Part shown: positions 25,335 through 34,109 of the stretch, piece by piece
How positions within the stretch are numbered: the first letter of the stretch is position 1
How the letters are laid out: every line of letters begins with the position of its first letter
Origin: an uncultured Collinsella sp.
GTDB lineage: Bacteria; Actinomycetota; Coriobacteriia; Coriobacteriales; Coriobacteriaceae
Reading direction: 5' to 3'
DNA length: 37,342 bases
Assembly (NCBI GenBank): GCA_902470095.1
Contig: CABRFG010000013.1
Coordinates: forward strand, 1 to 37,342
Translations under genes and position numbers: made by a program
Notes under the pieces: model-generated
Databases searched by the model: none
What the model was told of the DNA's origin: nothing
Seen by the model: the letters and a program-made list of their open reading frames with translations, nothing else

Positions 25335-25409
25335 TCAACGTCCTGCAGTGGCCTGTATTTCTCGCCGCGTCACTGGGGAATGAGAGAGTCATTTCCTGTG
25401 CTGGATGCA

Positions 25410-25418
25410 GGGGGGGGG
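25410..25418. repeat. Nine-G homopolymer upstream of the RiPP promoter
   Basis: A run of nine G residues lies about 35 bp before the -35 box of the peptide gene promoter. Tracts of this length can slip during replication; upstream of a promoter, a change in length could alter factor spacing. Confidence 0.7.
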
Positions 25419-25452
25419 TGCTTACCTTGTGTAATATATAAATAAGCTTATA

Positions 25453-25481
25453 TTGAAATATGATACATATCGAATTAGAAT
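25453..25481 (+). promoter_or_regulatory. Consensus-like promoter of the Cys-rich peptide cluster
   Basis: TTGAAA (25453-25458) and TAGAAT (25476-25481) are 17 bp apart in AT-rich DNA. Transcription would start near 25488, about 32 bp before the peptide start codon. It is one of the best promoter matches in the window. Confidence 0.65.
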
Positions 25482-25519
25482 AACATTATCAATTCGGTAT
25501 GCAAGGAAAGGAGGGAGAG

Positions 25520-25747
25520 ATGGATTGGATTAACGAGCCGGAGGAAGGCGTTGCACCCGCGTGCGGCAACTGCTTCTTTTACGCGCACGGCAGCTGCAGC
25601 ACCAAGTGTTCTTCACAGGCGTGCACAGACTGTTCAAAGATATTTTGGCCAGCAGCGCCTGAGGGGCGATGTGGCATTGCAATATGGGGGGGCGAACCGA
25701 CGTTACCTATAACCCCGCACAATTGCCATGTCGTCCCTTTTTATTGA
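25520..25747 (+). CDS. Eight-cysteine RiPP precursor peptide
   Basis: The 75-residue peptide has Cys at 15, 18, 26, 30, 35, 38, 51 and 69, giving two CxxC pairs and a CxxxC. The first 14 residues are acidic (MDWINEPEEGVAPA) and could be the leader. The C-terminal third has Trp, Pro and Gly residues and ends HVVPFY. AAAGGAGGGAG lies directly before the ATG. The gene opens an operon with ABC genes and a radical SAM/SPASM maturase, the usual setting of sactipeptide or ranthipeptide precursors with Cys thioether links. A relation to the Clo7bot-type Cys-rich peptides processed by CcpM maturases is possible but unverified. A metal-binding peptide is an alternative. Confidence 0.7.
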   Translation: MDWINEPEEGVAPACGNCFFYAHGSCSTKCSSQACTDCSKIFWPAAPEGRCGIAIWGGEPTLPITPHNCHVVPFY

Positions 25748-25764
25748 CGGGGAGGATGTCGTCC

Positions 25765-26685
25765 ATGCGGGAAGTCCCAGTTGAATTGCGTGCCATATCC
25801 AAGAGATATGGCGGGTTTGAAGCGGTTAAATCAGTCTCGTTCTCTTTAATGGAAGGCGAGCTGTGTGCACTCATTGGGGAGAATGGTGCCGGCAAGAGCA
25901 CGTTAATTCGATTGATCACGGGGCTTTCGGAGCCATCGTCAGGAACGATCTCGATGTTTGGGCAAACCGGGAGACGTGAAATACGGAGCTGCAGGGAAAG
26001 GCTGGGTTATATGCCCGACCTCAATGCTTCGTATCCTAATCTGACCGCGCGAGACAACTTGGTCGTTCGCTGTATTGAGTGGGGGCTTCCCACCGATCGT
26101 TCCATCGACGGTGTGTTATCAACCGTCGGTTTGGGGGAGGCCGGCGGGAAGAAAGTGAAGAACTTCTCAATGGGAATGAGGAGGCGTCTCGATCTGGCCA
26201 TAGCGTTGCTGGGCGATCCGGAGCTGTTGATCCTGGACGAGCCGACAAACGGCCTGGATCCGATGGGGATAGTCGAAGTAAGAAAAATCCTTACGCATCT
26301 TAACAAAGATCAAGGTAAAACGATTCTCGTATCCAGCCACAATCTTGAGGAGATGCACAAGCTGGCAACTGATTACCTCTTCATGAGTCATGGTCGCCTC
26401 ATTCGAAGGATGACCGCACCTCAGCTGGAAAAGTCATGCCGCGGTGATTTCGTGTTGCATGTGGACGATCTGGAGCGAACGAGATCGGTTCTCGGAGATG
26501 AGACCTCACATTCTTTTCTGCCGGACGGCAGCGTCCTTATGCGCTATGAGGAGAAAAAGGAAGGGCGGGGCATTGCAATCGAAGCGCTCTCGACCGCAGG
26601 TGTGAGGGTTGCGGAGGCGTATTCTCATAGGAAGAGCCTTGAGGAGTTTTATTCGGAGCTCATCGGTCGAGAGAGCGAGCTGTGA
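25765..26685 (+). CDS. ABC transporter ATP-binding protein
   Basis: The 306-residue ATPase has Walker A GENGAGKST, a signature of KNFSMGMRRRLD (Ser-Met-Gly-Met instead of SGGQ), Walker B LLILDEPTNGLD and switch VSSHNLEE. The C-terminal 80 residues are typical of ABC-2 drug or bacteriocin transporters. ATG at 25765 is nine bases after GGGGAGG; ATG at 25756 overlaps that site. The start lies 17 bp after the peptide gene, and its TGA overlaps the next start (TGATG). With the two following permeases it probably forms an export or self-immunity transporter for the peptide. Confidence 0.9.
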   Translation: MREVPVELRAISKRYGGFEAVKSVSFSLMEGELCALIGENGAGKSTLIRLITGLSEPSSGTISMFGQTGRREIRSCRERLGYMPDLNASYPNLTARDNLVVRCIEWGLPTDRSIDGVLSTVGLGEAGGKKVKNFSMGMRRRLDLAIALLGDPELLILDEPTNGLDPMGIVEVRKILTHLNKDQGKTILVSSHNLEEMHKLATDYLFMSHGRLIRRMTAPQLEKSCRGDFVLHVDDLERTRSVLGDETSHSFLPDGSVLMRYEEKKEGRGIAIEALSTAGVRVAEAYSHRKSLEEFYSELIGRESEL

Positions 26686-27503
26686 TGAAACGCGAGTTCA
26701 TCTCAGCTTTTCGGAGCGAGGTATGGTTGCTCGCCAGGCACCCGGCGACCGCTCTGATGATTGCGCTTGCGGCTGTGCTGTATGTGGCTGCGGCTGCGAC
26801 TTCGTCTGAGGTGCTGATCATGGTCGCCGGTGATGACCCGTATACGCTTGGAGGGGCTATAGGTTTTATTGGAAACCTAGTGGATGCAGGGGACGTTTTG
26901 GGCTCTGTTGCCCGGACGTCTTTTGCGTCTACAGTGGTCTGGATTCCGGTGACGATTCTCTACGCGGTTTACGCTACGTCGAGAGACTTTGAATCCGTGG
27001 CTTACGCCGTATCGAGATCGCGAGGGGTGTCGCAGGCGGCGATTGTGATCACGAAGCTGTTGGTGAACTGCACTCTGGTCGGTGCCGTGTATCTTCTTTC
27101 TACGACTGCGCTGTATTTAACCAAGATGGCCCAATGGGACGTTGGGGCCTCGTGCTCAGGGTTTGCCCAATTTGTATCGATTGCGCTGATGATCGCGCTG
27201 CTGCTCATTTCGATGTACGCCGCTACCTTCGCCCTGTATTTGCTCACGAGGAGTGTGGTGGCGAGCAGCGTCGTTGCAATAGCGGTTTCGACATTTGTGA
27301 TGGTGTGGTTCCCAAGTACATACGGAAGCGGTCAGCCCAGCTTGCTGCTCATGCTCTCGCCCGTGTATTACCTGATGAACCTGTGTTCCCTGAGTATGCA
27401 GAATGTTGGTGTAATTCAGGTTTTGCTGTATGCGGGCGGCACTGTGCTTGTGTCGGTTGGAGTTGCGCTCGTCTCGCTATTTGTAAGGACGGCGGTTCGA
27501 TGA
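26685..27503 (+). CDS. ABC-2-type permease, first subunit
   Basis: The 272-residue membrane protein has about six helices and an N-terminal cytoplasmic segment (KREFISAFRSEVWLLARHP) typical of ABC-2 permeases. Start and stop codons overlap those of its neighbours (TGATG before, ATGA after), so it is translationally coupled. It has no close signature beyond topology. It likely pairs with the next permease and the preceding ATPase. Confidence 0.8.
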   Translation: MKREFISAFRSEVWLLARHPATALMIALAAVLYVAAAATSSEVLIMVAGDDPYTLGGAIGFIGNLVDAGDVLGSVARTSFASTVVWIPVTILYAVYATSRDFESVAYAVSRSRGVSQAAIVITKLLVNCTLVGAVYLLSTTALYLTKMAQWDVGASCSGFAQFVSIALMIALLLISMYAATFALYLLTRSVVASSVVAIAVSTFVMVWFPSTYGSGQPSLLLMLSPVYYLMNLCSLSMQNVGVIQVLLYAGGTVLVSVGVALVSLFVRTAVR

Positions 27504-28288
27504 ATCTTGGGATGTCGGTCAGGGCGGAACTGTTCCGCGCAAGGAGAATGAAACTCGCCGTGATAATAGCGCTGATGTATTTGGGCATCGCGGGGATTTA
27601 TGTGTTTGCCGGGTCCGGCGCATGGGTCTCCGCAGGGGGAGAGGGCCAGTTCTTTGGCTTTTCCGCCGATCCGGGCTATCTTTTCTCGATAGGGGTTGGG
27701 CCAACGGGTATCTCTTCCTGGCTAAGTGTCGTCTCCATGGCGCATACGGTGTTCTTCCCAATCGTCTCTGTTGTTGTGGCGGGGACGCTATTCGGTGATG
27801 CGACGAGCGTGTCGGCAAGGGGAGTTTCGATTGCTCGGGGCTTCCGCAGCTGGCAGCTGTTTGCGGCAAAGACATTGGCTTGCGAAGTGTATACGCTGTG
27901 CCCCTACATCGTGTTTACTCTCGGTGTCGCTGCGGTCTTTGCCGTGTGCTCCGGAAGCGGTCTAGACAGCCTTACGGTTGGTAATGTGACCTCGGCACTC
28001 CTGTCGAATATCGTTATAGACGCCGCTTATACGCTGATGGTTGCGGTTGCATATGAGGTGTTCAGGATCAGATCTCTTGTGTCGGGAGCCTTGCTGGTCG
28101 CAACGTTCGCGGGCCTTGTTATCGCGATGAGTTTCCCAACCGTTTTACCCCCGGTTCACATGGCTTATTGGATGAGGGCGTGCGGGGCTGCCGGCGGGAC
28201 GGTCCTGATGGCTGCATGCGGCCATGCGGTCATCGTGTCGCTCGCATGTCTATTGCTGCTTTCGTGCAGTTTTTATCGAAGAAGGTAG
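27500..28288 (+). CDS. ABC-2-type permease, second subunit
   Basis: The 262-residue protein has about six hydrophobic helices and an N-terminal amphipathic segment (MSVRAELFRARRMKLA). It overlaps the preceding permease by four bases (ATGA). The two permeases are unlike each other in sequence but share layout, which suggests a heterodimer. A 66-bp gap separates it from the radical SAM gene. Confidence 0.8.
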   Translation: MNLGMSVRAELFRARRMKLAVIIALMYLGIAGIYVFAGSGAWVSAGGEGQFFGFSADPGYLFSIGVGPTGISSWLSVVSMAHTVFFPIVSVVVAGTLFGDATSVSARGVSIARGFRSWQLFAAKTLACEVYTLCPYIVFTLGVAAVFAVCSGSGLDSLTVGNVTSALLSNIVIDAAYTLMVAVAYEVFRIRSLVSGALLVATFAGLVIAMSFPTVLPPVHMAYWMRACGAAGGTVLMAACGHAVIVSLACLLLLSCSFYRRR

Positions 28289-28354
28289 TGCGCTGGCGTA
28301 TGCGCAGCGTCTGAGGGTCGATATGGATTTGATTGGAAATGGAGATGGTGCGAA

Positions 28355-29653
28355 GTGAAACTGTCGCAATTTAATGTGGTGCATGAACATAACGGAAGTC
28401 TTCTTATCATGAATGCGCGAACCGGCGGCATCCTGTCGTTAAATCCGGAATACGCGCAGAAATTCAAAAGGATTCAAGAAGGGGACGTTCGGGATGCCGA
28501 TGATCTTGTCGCGGAGCTGATAAGGGGAGGCATCCTAGTCAATGAGGAGAGGGACGAGCTTGGGGAGATCAGGTTGCAAAGTCGCGCCGCGCGCTTTGCG
28601 AATACTGCTCTGTCCCTTACCATTGCGCCAACGATGGCTTGCAACTTTTGCTGTCCCTACTGCTATGAAAAGGGACAGGCGTACACGACGATGGGCGAGG
28701 AGGTTTTGACACAGCTCTCCAAGTTCGTGAAAGATTACTATCCTGGTATCGCAAGTCTCTCAGTTGGATGGTACGGCGGCGAGCCTCTGCTCGGAATGAA
28801 GATGATCGAACGGATTACGTCGGATCTGAAAGATGTCGTGGGGCCAACGTGTGAATATTCCGCATCGATAGTGACAAATGGCTATCTGCTGACGCCTGAT
28901 GTTGCAAGGAGGCTCGCGGCATGTGGTGTGACGAGCGCGCAAGTGACTATAGATGGATCGAAGTCGGATCACGATTCGAGAAGGATTCTTCACGACGGAA
29001 GCCCTACATACGAACGTATTCTCAAGAACGTCAAAGAGTGTGCCGACATCATCGATATTTCGATAAGGAGCAACGTCGACAAGACCAACATCGAGGCCGC
29101 TCAAGAGCTATTGGATTATCTCGAGCTAAATGGCCTGATGAATAAGGTTCACTTCTATTTAGCCCCTGTTGACGATATCAATCAGGTATGTGCGAACGAC
29201 AGCCACTGCTTTACTGTAAAAGAGTTCTCGTATGAGGAGACTGAGTTTTATAAAAGGGCAATTGCGCGGGGCTTCAAAGTTCAACCTTTTGGTGGGACGA
29301 ATTTCGGGATATGTTGCGCCGTTGGAATCAATTCGTACGTGGTTGACCCTGTCGGCGATTTGTATAAGTGCTGGGATGACATTGGAATGAAGGAGCGGAG
29401 GGTCGGAACTATTTTCGAGCCGCCAATGTTGAGCAAGAACATGATTAAGTGGATGGCATATGAGCCGGATGACCCGGAATGCCAAGAGTGCTTCGCTTTT
29501 CCCATGTGCATGGGAGGATGCCCCAACCACGCCTTAAACGGTGAGGGGAAACGTTGCGTTTCCTTCCGGTATGATGCCGAGCAAAAAATGTTGCTCTCCC
29601 AGATGATGAATGCGGCAAAACGGGGTGCGAGGCAAAATGAGGCGGATGCTTAA
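28355..29653 (+). CDS. Radical SAM/SPASM peptide maturase with PqqD-like N-terminus
   Basis: The 432-residue enzyme would form cross-links, probably Cys thioethers, on the peptide encoded at 25520. Residues 1-80 resemble a PqqD/RRE leader-binding region (HNGSLLIMNARTGGILSL). The radical SAM cluster motif is Cys96-xxx-Cys100-xx-Cys103 (CNFCCPYC), followed by WYGGEPLLG. The C-terminal SPASM region has many cysteines (GICCAVG, LYKCWDD, CQECFAFPMCMGGCP, KRC), enough for two auxiliary [4Fe-4S] clusters. Length and layout fit Cys-rich-peptide maturases of the CcpM/ranthipeptide group. The start is GTG with GGAGATGG upstream. It overlaps the next gene by 17 bp. Confidence 0.9.
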   Translation: MKLSQFNVVHEHNGSLLIMNARTGGILSLNPEYAQKFKRIQEGDVRDADDLVAELIRGGILVNEERDELGEIRLQSRAARFANTALSLTIAPTMACNFCCPYCYEKGQAYTTMGEEVLTQLSKFVKDYYPGIASLSVGWYGGEPLLGMKMIERITSDLKDVVGPTCEYSASIVTNGYLLTPDVARRLAACGVTSAQVTIDGSKSDHDSRRILHDGSPTYERILKNVKECADIIDISIRSNVDKTNIEAAQELLDYLELNGLMNKVHFYLAPVDDINQVCANDSHCFTVKEFSYEETEFYKRAIARGFKVQPFGGTNFGICCAVGINSYVVDPVGDLYKCWDDIGMKERRVGTIFEPPMLSKNMIKWMAYEPDDPECQECFAFPMCMGGCPNHALNGEGKRCVSFRYDAEQKMLLSQMMNAAKRGARQNEADA

Positions 29654-31271
29654 TCTCTGTAGGAAATATATACTGGGCGGTCGATTCTACGCCTATCTTG
29701 TCGTAACAGTTTTGGTCGGGCTGCTTGCGCTTGCGGGTCCCTTTCTTACCGGCATGGTAGTAAACCAACTGGCGATGCCGGCCAGCGCCGATTTTGCCGC
29801 CGTTCTCGTTTGTTGCCTTATTTTGGTTGCGGTCCAGGCGGTTCGAGCGGGACTAGTGTATTGCTCAGAGATGCTGTACATCAACCTTCAGTCGCATGCG
29901 GGGTTCGGCTTAAATGCGGATACGCTTGAGCACGTGAAGCACCTTCCCCAGGCATTCTTCGAGGGCTTCAATGCGTCGTATTATAACCAGCAAATCAATC
30001 ACGACGCTAATGACCTTGTCATCTTCGTAATCAACTCGGTTGTGGGGGTTTCAAGCAACGTTGTCACCCTTTTGTTCGCCCTGTTTGTTCTCGGTAGCCT
30101 GAATATTAAACTGAGTGTGGTCTGCCTTGTTCTTGCGGCAGCGAGTGCCGCTTTTTATGCGGTTTCACGCGCGAGGCTGTTTGAGAGAAGTTTTGACGTA
30201 CAAGAGCAGAGCGCGAGGTTTTTTTCCTGTCTACAAGATCAGTTGGAGAAAGTTGATTTCATTCGCAAACATGCTTTGTTCGATAAGTTCCGCGCTGTAC
30301 TGGTCGAAGCTTTTAATGGGCTCTATCCAACGATGAGAGCAAATCAGGAAGTAGGGTCTAGATTTACCTTTGGCAACGCGTTGGTCGCTTCCACCGCTCA
30401 AGGATGTCTTCTTGTTGTGGGCGCGGCTGAAGTGATGGGCGGGAGACTGTTGCCGGGTTTTCTCGTGACTGCCGTCGGATATTATTCGAACTTAAGCTCA
30501 GCGGTACAGTATTTGTTGGGCTGGGGGAGGGATTACCAGACTAATCGCGTATGCTATGAGCGGCTGAAAAGAATTTGGGATGTCCCGGTTGAAGCGAATG
30601 GCAAATTGGCGCTTGATCCGATTGAGGAAATCCGTCTTGAGAACATCAAGCTACGTTATCCAGGGGCGGAAAGGGTCGCTTTAAGCATTGAGGGGCTCGT
30701 GTTTTCCAGGGGTCGGCTATATGGAATCTCGGGGCCGAATGGTTCGGGGAAGAGCTCGCTGCTGTCAGTGATATTGGGGTTATATCCAGATGACACAGAA
30801 GGGGCCGTTCGCTACGACGGGGTGTCACAGCGTTGCATCGACCGATACGCATTGCGGCGGTGTCGAGTCAGCATTACGGAGCAAGAACCCCCTATCGTTG
30901 AGGGGACGATTCTCGATAATCTTACGCTGCTTTCTGATGATTACGAGATGGATAAGCTGAATCGGATGCTTGCCATATTGGGGCTAGACGAAATGATTGC
31001 CTCTGTGGAGAACGGGGCAGCGGCGATGCTTGACGGCGGGAAAGGAGGGGTGTCCGGCGGGGAGAAGCAAAAGATTGCAATTGTGAGACAGCTGTTGAAA
31101 TCGCCGGACGTTATGCTTTTTGATGAACCGACCTCAGCACTTGATGCGAAGAGTCGAGGCGCGCTGATCAAATTGCTTCACGAAGTTAAGAGAGACCATA
31201 TTGTAATCGTTGTCACTCATGACGAGGAGATGCTTGCCGCCTGTGACGAGGTCATTTCGATGCCTGGATGA
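29637..31271 (+). CDS. ABC exporter with fused membrane and ATPase domains
   Basis: The 544-residue half-transporter has six helices (about residues 15-300) and an ATPase domain with Walker A SGPNGSGKSS, signature VSGGEKQKIAIVRQ, Walker B VMLFDEPTSALD and switch VVTHDEE. It has no N-terminal C39 peptidase domain, so it cannot cleave the leader itself. Its layout matches the broken exporter at 22668. It overlaps the maturase gene by 17 bp; ATG at 29646 is an alternative start. It probably exports the modified peptide. No peptidase gene was found in the cluster. Confidence 0.88.
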   Translation: MRRMLNLCRKYILGGRFYAYLVVTVLVGLLALAGPFLTGMVVNQLAMPASADFAAVLVCCLILVAVQAVRAGLVYCSEMLYINLQSHAGFGLNADTLEHVKHLPQAFFEGFNASYYNQQINHDANDLVIFVINSVVGVSSNVVTLLFALFVLGSLNIKLSVVCLVLAAASAAFYAVSRARLFERSFDVQEQSARFFSCLQDQLEKVDFIRKHALFDKFRAVLVEAFNGLYPTMRANQEVGSRFTFGNALVASTAQGCLLVVGAAEVMGGRLLPGFLVTAVGYYSNLSSAVQYLLGWGRDYQTNRVCYERLKRIWDVPVEANGKLALDPIEEIRLENIKLRYPGAERVALSIEGLVFSRGRLYGISGPNGSGKSSLLSVILGLYPDDTEGAVRYDGVSQRCIDRYALRRCRVSITEQEPPIVEGTILDNLTLLSDDYEMDKLNRMLAILGLDEMIASVENGAAAMLDGGKGGVSGGEKQKIAIVRQLLKSPDVMLFDEPTSALDAKSRGALIKLLHEVKRDHIVIVVTHDEEMLAACDEVISMPG

Positions 31272-31403
31272 TTATCGGATTGTGACGTTGAAGACCAAGA
31301 AGCTCGAAATGGCGTGGATTATGGGTAGGTCTACGGGTGCGCCGTCGGTGTCCTGAGACTCAGCCGCTCGGCAAGAAGGTTTTATAGCGTGTTTGCCCAG
31401 GGG

Positions 31404-31444
31404 GGTCCCTTTGTCCGGTAGTGACAAAGGGACCTTTCTTTTGC
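31404..31444 (+). terminator. Terminator of the RiPP cluster
   Basis: GGTCCCTTTGTC pairs with GACAAAGGGACC around a 7-nt loop, followed by TTTCTTTT. It lies about 130 bp after the exporter stop codon. Confidence 0.8.
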
Positions 31445-31589
31445 TCCCCTCTTGCGGCGGAGGGGGACACCATGCGCCTATGCAGGACGAACTGCGCGTT
31501 CTTGTCGAAGGCTATGTGTAGAGGTGATGGTCTCGGGTAGAGGCCGTGTCGCACTCGGCTGCGACGAACCAGGCATTCAATCTTCATCC

Positions 31590-31994
31590 GGGAGGGCCTT
31601 GGCAAGACGAGCAGGGCGAAGACCTTGGCGACGTTCGAGGGCCGTGTGACGCCCGGCTCCACGCTCATCCACGACATGGAGGGCGCGCACATGACGCTTG
31701 TCAACAAGCTGTCACTGAAGAGCCAGCGCTACAACGCGAAGCTGCTCAAGTGCGTTCCCGACGGCCAGAACCCGCTGGGGCCCGTGAACCGGATGCGCTA
31801 CTTCATGCAGAGCTTCCTGAGGGTTCACCCCGGCTCCAACCGGGACGACATGCAGGGCTGTGGCTATGAGTCCGCCCGAGGACAAGCTTGAGAAGGTCGC
31901 GATGGTGCTCGATCGGGCAATGCGATACCCGAAAACGCTCAGGTTCAGGCAGTTCTATGCAAGAAGGCCCAGCTCAGATGAGTTCGACGAGTAA
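31590..31994 (+). pseudogene. IS1595/ISXO2-type transposase C-terminal remnant
   Basis: The sequence encodes GLGKTSRAKTLATFEGRVTP, GSTLIHDMEGAH, QRYNAKLLKCVPDGQNPLGPVNR and SNRDDMQG, matching the end of ISXO2-like transposases. A frameshift near 31865 moves the rest (PPEDKLEKVAMVLDRAM, TLRFRQFYARR) to another frame, ending at TAA 31992-31994. The N-terminal catalytic part is lost, though degenerate traces may extend left to about 31450. It separates the RiPP cluster from the ATPase/nuclease pair. Confidence 0.75.
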
Positions 31995-32149
31995 TATTTA
32001 TCAACACAGTGCAAGGGGGATTTTCATCCGTGTTGAGCTTCACACGGTGCGCGACTCATCGCAAACTGGCGGTCGCAGCGGAAAGAAAACCGACTGTAGA
32101 CGAACGATCGAAATCGGGAGCAGATAGCCACCGGATGCTTTTCGGTCTC
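31995..32149. other. Short intergenic region, nothing recognised
   Basis: No terminator, promoter or gene was identified between the transposase remnant and the 3' end of the nuclease-like gene. Confidence 0.5.
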
Positions 32150-32818
32150 CTACGCGTCGACCTCCGCGATTTCTTCTGCGTCTCGCCAAGTTGAAAGGAG
32201 CGATGTCGAAAACTCCTTTTCGGTTAGCGTCAAGACATCCTTCACGCAAAACCCTTTCAATTTGTCAGGAAGCCCAAAGCGTGCTTTTCTCCTAATCGAA
32301 CTGGCAACTCGCTTCAACGCGGTCTTGTTCTTGTCCTCGTTGTATACCAAAACAAAGACGCAGTGCTCGCGAAACCATCTCGTCCTCTTTCCCCACAGGT
32401 CCGAGCAGATCAAAACGCTGTCCTTGCACTTCTCGATGAGGGCGTCCCTTTGGCCAAGATTGATACCAAGCTCTTCGTCATCCTTGGGATTGAGCCTCTT
32501 CCCCAGCGTCTCCTTCAGACTGCCGTTCTTAAATTCGACTAGATATAACGTTTCCCGGTCGCAATACAGCGCATCGGCGGAGCGCGGGAGTTGCATCCAC
32601 CTATTGACCTTTTTGCAGTAGCATTCTTTAACAGAGTCAAAATTGACAACAGGGAAATCGTCATCCACAAGAGAGACGCTCCCGTCTCTGGATGTTTTGG
32701 AGATGGTCGACGTGCAGTCCCTTAGGATACAGGTCCTGCAACGGGAGCAACCATCGCTGCCATCTGGCACCGCGGGAGAGTTCGGATGAGGGCAGGAGGC
32801 GCACAGGTCGCTACTCAA
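32150..32818 (-). CDS. PD-(D/E)XK nuclease-like protein with Cys-rich N-terminus
   Basis: The 222-residue protein (TTG start) has Cys6, 9, 24, 27, 30 and 35 near its N-terminus, suggesting a zinc-binding module. Residues 82-97 (DALYCDRETLYLVEFK) have the spacing of a PD-(D/E)XK nuclease core, with Asp82, Glu95 and Lys97. The rest is charged and alpha/beta in character. GGGAGGAG lies 7 bases before the TTG, inside the end of the ATPase gene, and the two genes overlap by 8 bp. It is probably the effector of an ATPase-controlled defence pair. I know no named family for it; catalysis is inferred from the motif. Confidence 0.65.
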   Translation of the reverse strand: MSSDLCASCPHPNSPAVPDGSDGCSRCRTCILRDCTSTISKTSRDGSVSLVDDDFPVVNFDSVKECYCKKVNRWMQLPRSADALYCDRETLYLVEFKNGSLKETLGKRLNPKDDEELGINLGQRDALIEKCKDSVLICSDLWGKRTRWFREHCVFVLVYNEDKNKTALKRVASSIRRKARFGLPDKLKGFCVKDVLTLTEKEFSTSLLSTWRDAEEIAEVDA

Positions 32819-34109
32819 GGCCGTACTCCTCCCTCTCAAGCGTATCAAAAGGAGCCGCCAGCTTCTCGTAGGCGACCTCAGTCGAGCCGGTTATATCGGC
32901 AAAGCGAGAGCGTCCATCAGTGCAGGTCTCCGCAAGATAATATGAGCACAATCCATCAACAGCGTGCTTCTTAGAATACACTTCGATCGCATTCAGGAAA
33001 TATGGACTATGGGTGCTCATTAAGACGTGCATCCCGAGCTCTTTCTGGAGCAGCACGATTATCTCGGCGAAGGCCAGCTGCCATGCAGGATGAAGATGAA
33101 TCTCGGGTTCATCGAGGATAATAGTCCCTCCGGCATCTAGCGCGCCGGACTTCAAGAGCACCTTCATGATGGCGAACGTCTTCAAGCCAGCAGAAAGGTT
33201 CCCAGGCTCCAACCCCCGAGCGAAGCCCTCTTCGAGATACGTAAGGTGACCGCGACTTTCGCTCCTCTCGAAATGCCCCGGACATAAGGAGGAAACCTTG
33301 TCCATGAGAACCTTCAGGTGTCGCTCCTTCGCGATCTCTTCGAACAGCGAGGACTCGCTGTCATCGTTACGGATGGTCGCCTGAATCAAATCTTGCCGCA
33401 GCTCCTCCTGGTGTCCAAGGAGGGGCTTGAACCGAAAAGCGGGGCCGTAGGGTCCTCCGAGAGAATCGATCAGGAACGGGTCGTCCAGATAATGCGCCCT
33501 GAATCGCAAAACCCTCCTATCGTGCACCTCCGCCACCTCGTCACTTGCAACCGAGAAAACCGTAGATGCGTCCTTTATCTGGAGTTCGACCTTCCCGGGC
33601 TCTTCGCCGAAAACCGAATTGATCTGGCCGTTGAACTCGCTTCGGAACCTGTTTGTCGCAATCGCACGAAATACCTCATCATCGGAGATATCCATGATCT
33701 CGATAATCTGATCGGCAACTCCTGCTACGCCATTCGTGAAATCGGATTCGATCTCACGGGAGATCTCCTCCCCGTAATACTCCTTTATCTCATCAATAAG
33801 CTCGTCCCTCGTGCACTCGCCCGAAAAAACCCTGTCGATGAAACTATTCATTCTTCCAGCAGTTCGCCTGTGGCGAGACGTGGAGTCGAGAGGGCTTCCC
33901 ACATATGCCTTCCTGATGGCGCGCTCAACACTATTGCGCCTCATGCGGTCGATTTTGTTCTCCGAATCGGACATGCTGTTGAAGGCCGCATAAAGCGCTT
34001 TTCCAACCGTGCTTTTCCCCGTCCCGTTCTCCCCGGCGATCACGGCAATACCATTAATCTCGATATCGGCCTCAGCGACCCTGCCGATGTTTTTCATCTT
34101 GATTTTCAA
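32811..34109 (-). CDS. AAA/ABC-type ATPase of a putative defence pair
   Basis: The protein has 432 residues. Walker A is AGENGTGKST (about 25-34), Walker B with catalytic Glu is TIILDEPEIHLHP (about 327-339), and MSTHSPYFLNAIE follows. NLSAGLKTFAIMKVLL before Walker B is a signature-like helix. This is the AAA_15/21 (OLD-like, SMC-like) type common in defence systems such as Septu, Gabija and PARIS; no Toprim domain is present. The start at 34109 is TTG with GGTGAT six bases upstream; ATG at 34097 is possible. It overlaps the nuclease-like gene by 8 bp, so the products should act together. Confidence 0.82.
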   Translation of the reverse strand: MKIKMKNIGRVAEADIEINGIAVIAGENGTGKSTVGKALYAAFNSMSDSENKIDRMRRNSVERAIRKAYVGSPLDSTSRHRRTAGRMNSFIDRVFSGECTRDELIDEIKEYYGEEISREIESDFTNGVAGVADQIIEIMDISDDEVFRAIATNRFRSEFNGQINSVFGEEPGKVELQIKDASTVFSVASDEVAEVHDRRVLRFRAHYLDDPFLIDSLGGPYGPAFRFKPLLGHQEELRQDLIQATIRNDDSESSLFEEIAKERHLKVLMDKVSSLCPGHFERSESRGHLTYLEEGFARGLEPGNLSAGLKTFAIMKVLLKSGALDAGGTIILDEPEIHLHPAWQLAFAEIIVLLQKELGMHVLMSTHSPYFLNAIEVYSKKHAVDGLCSYYLAETCTDGRSRFADITGSTEVAYEKLAAPFDTLEREEYGLE

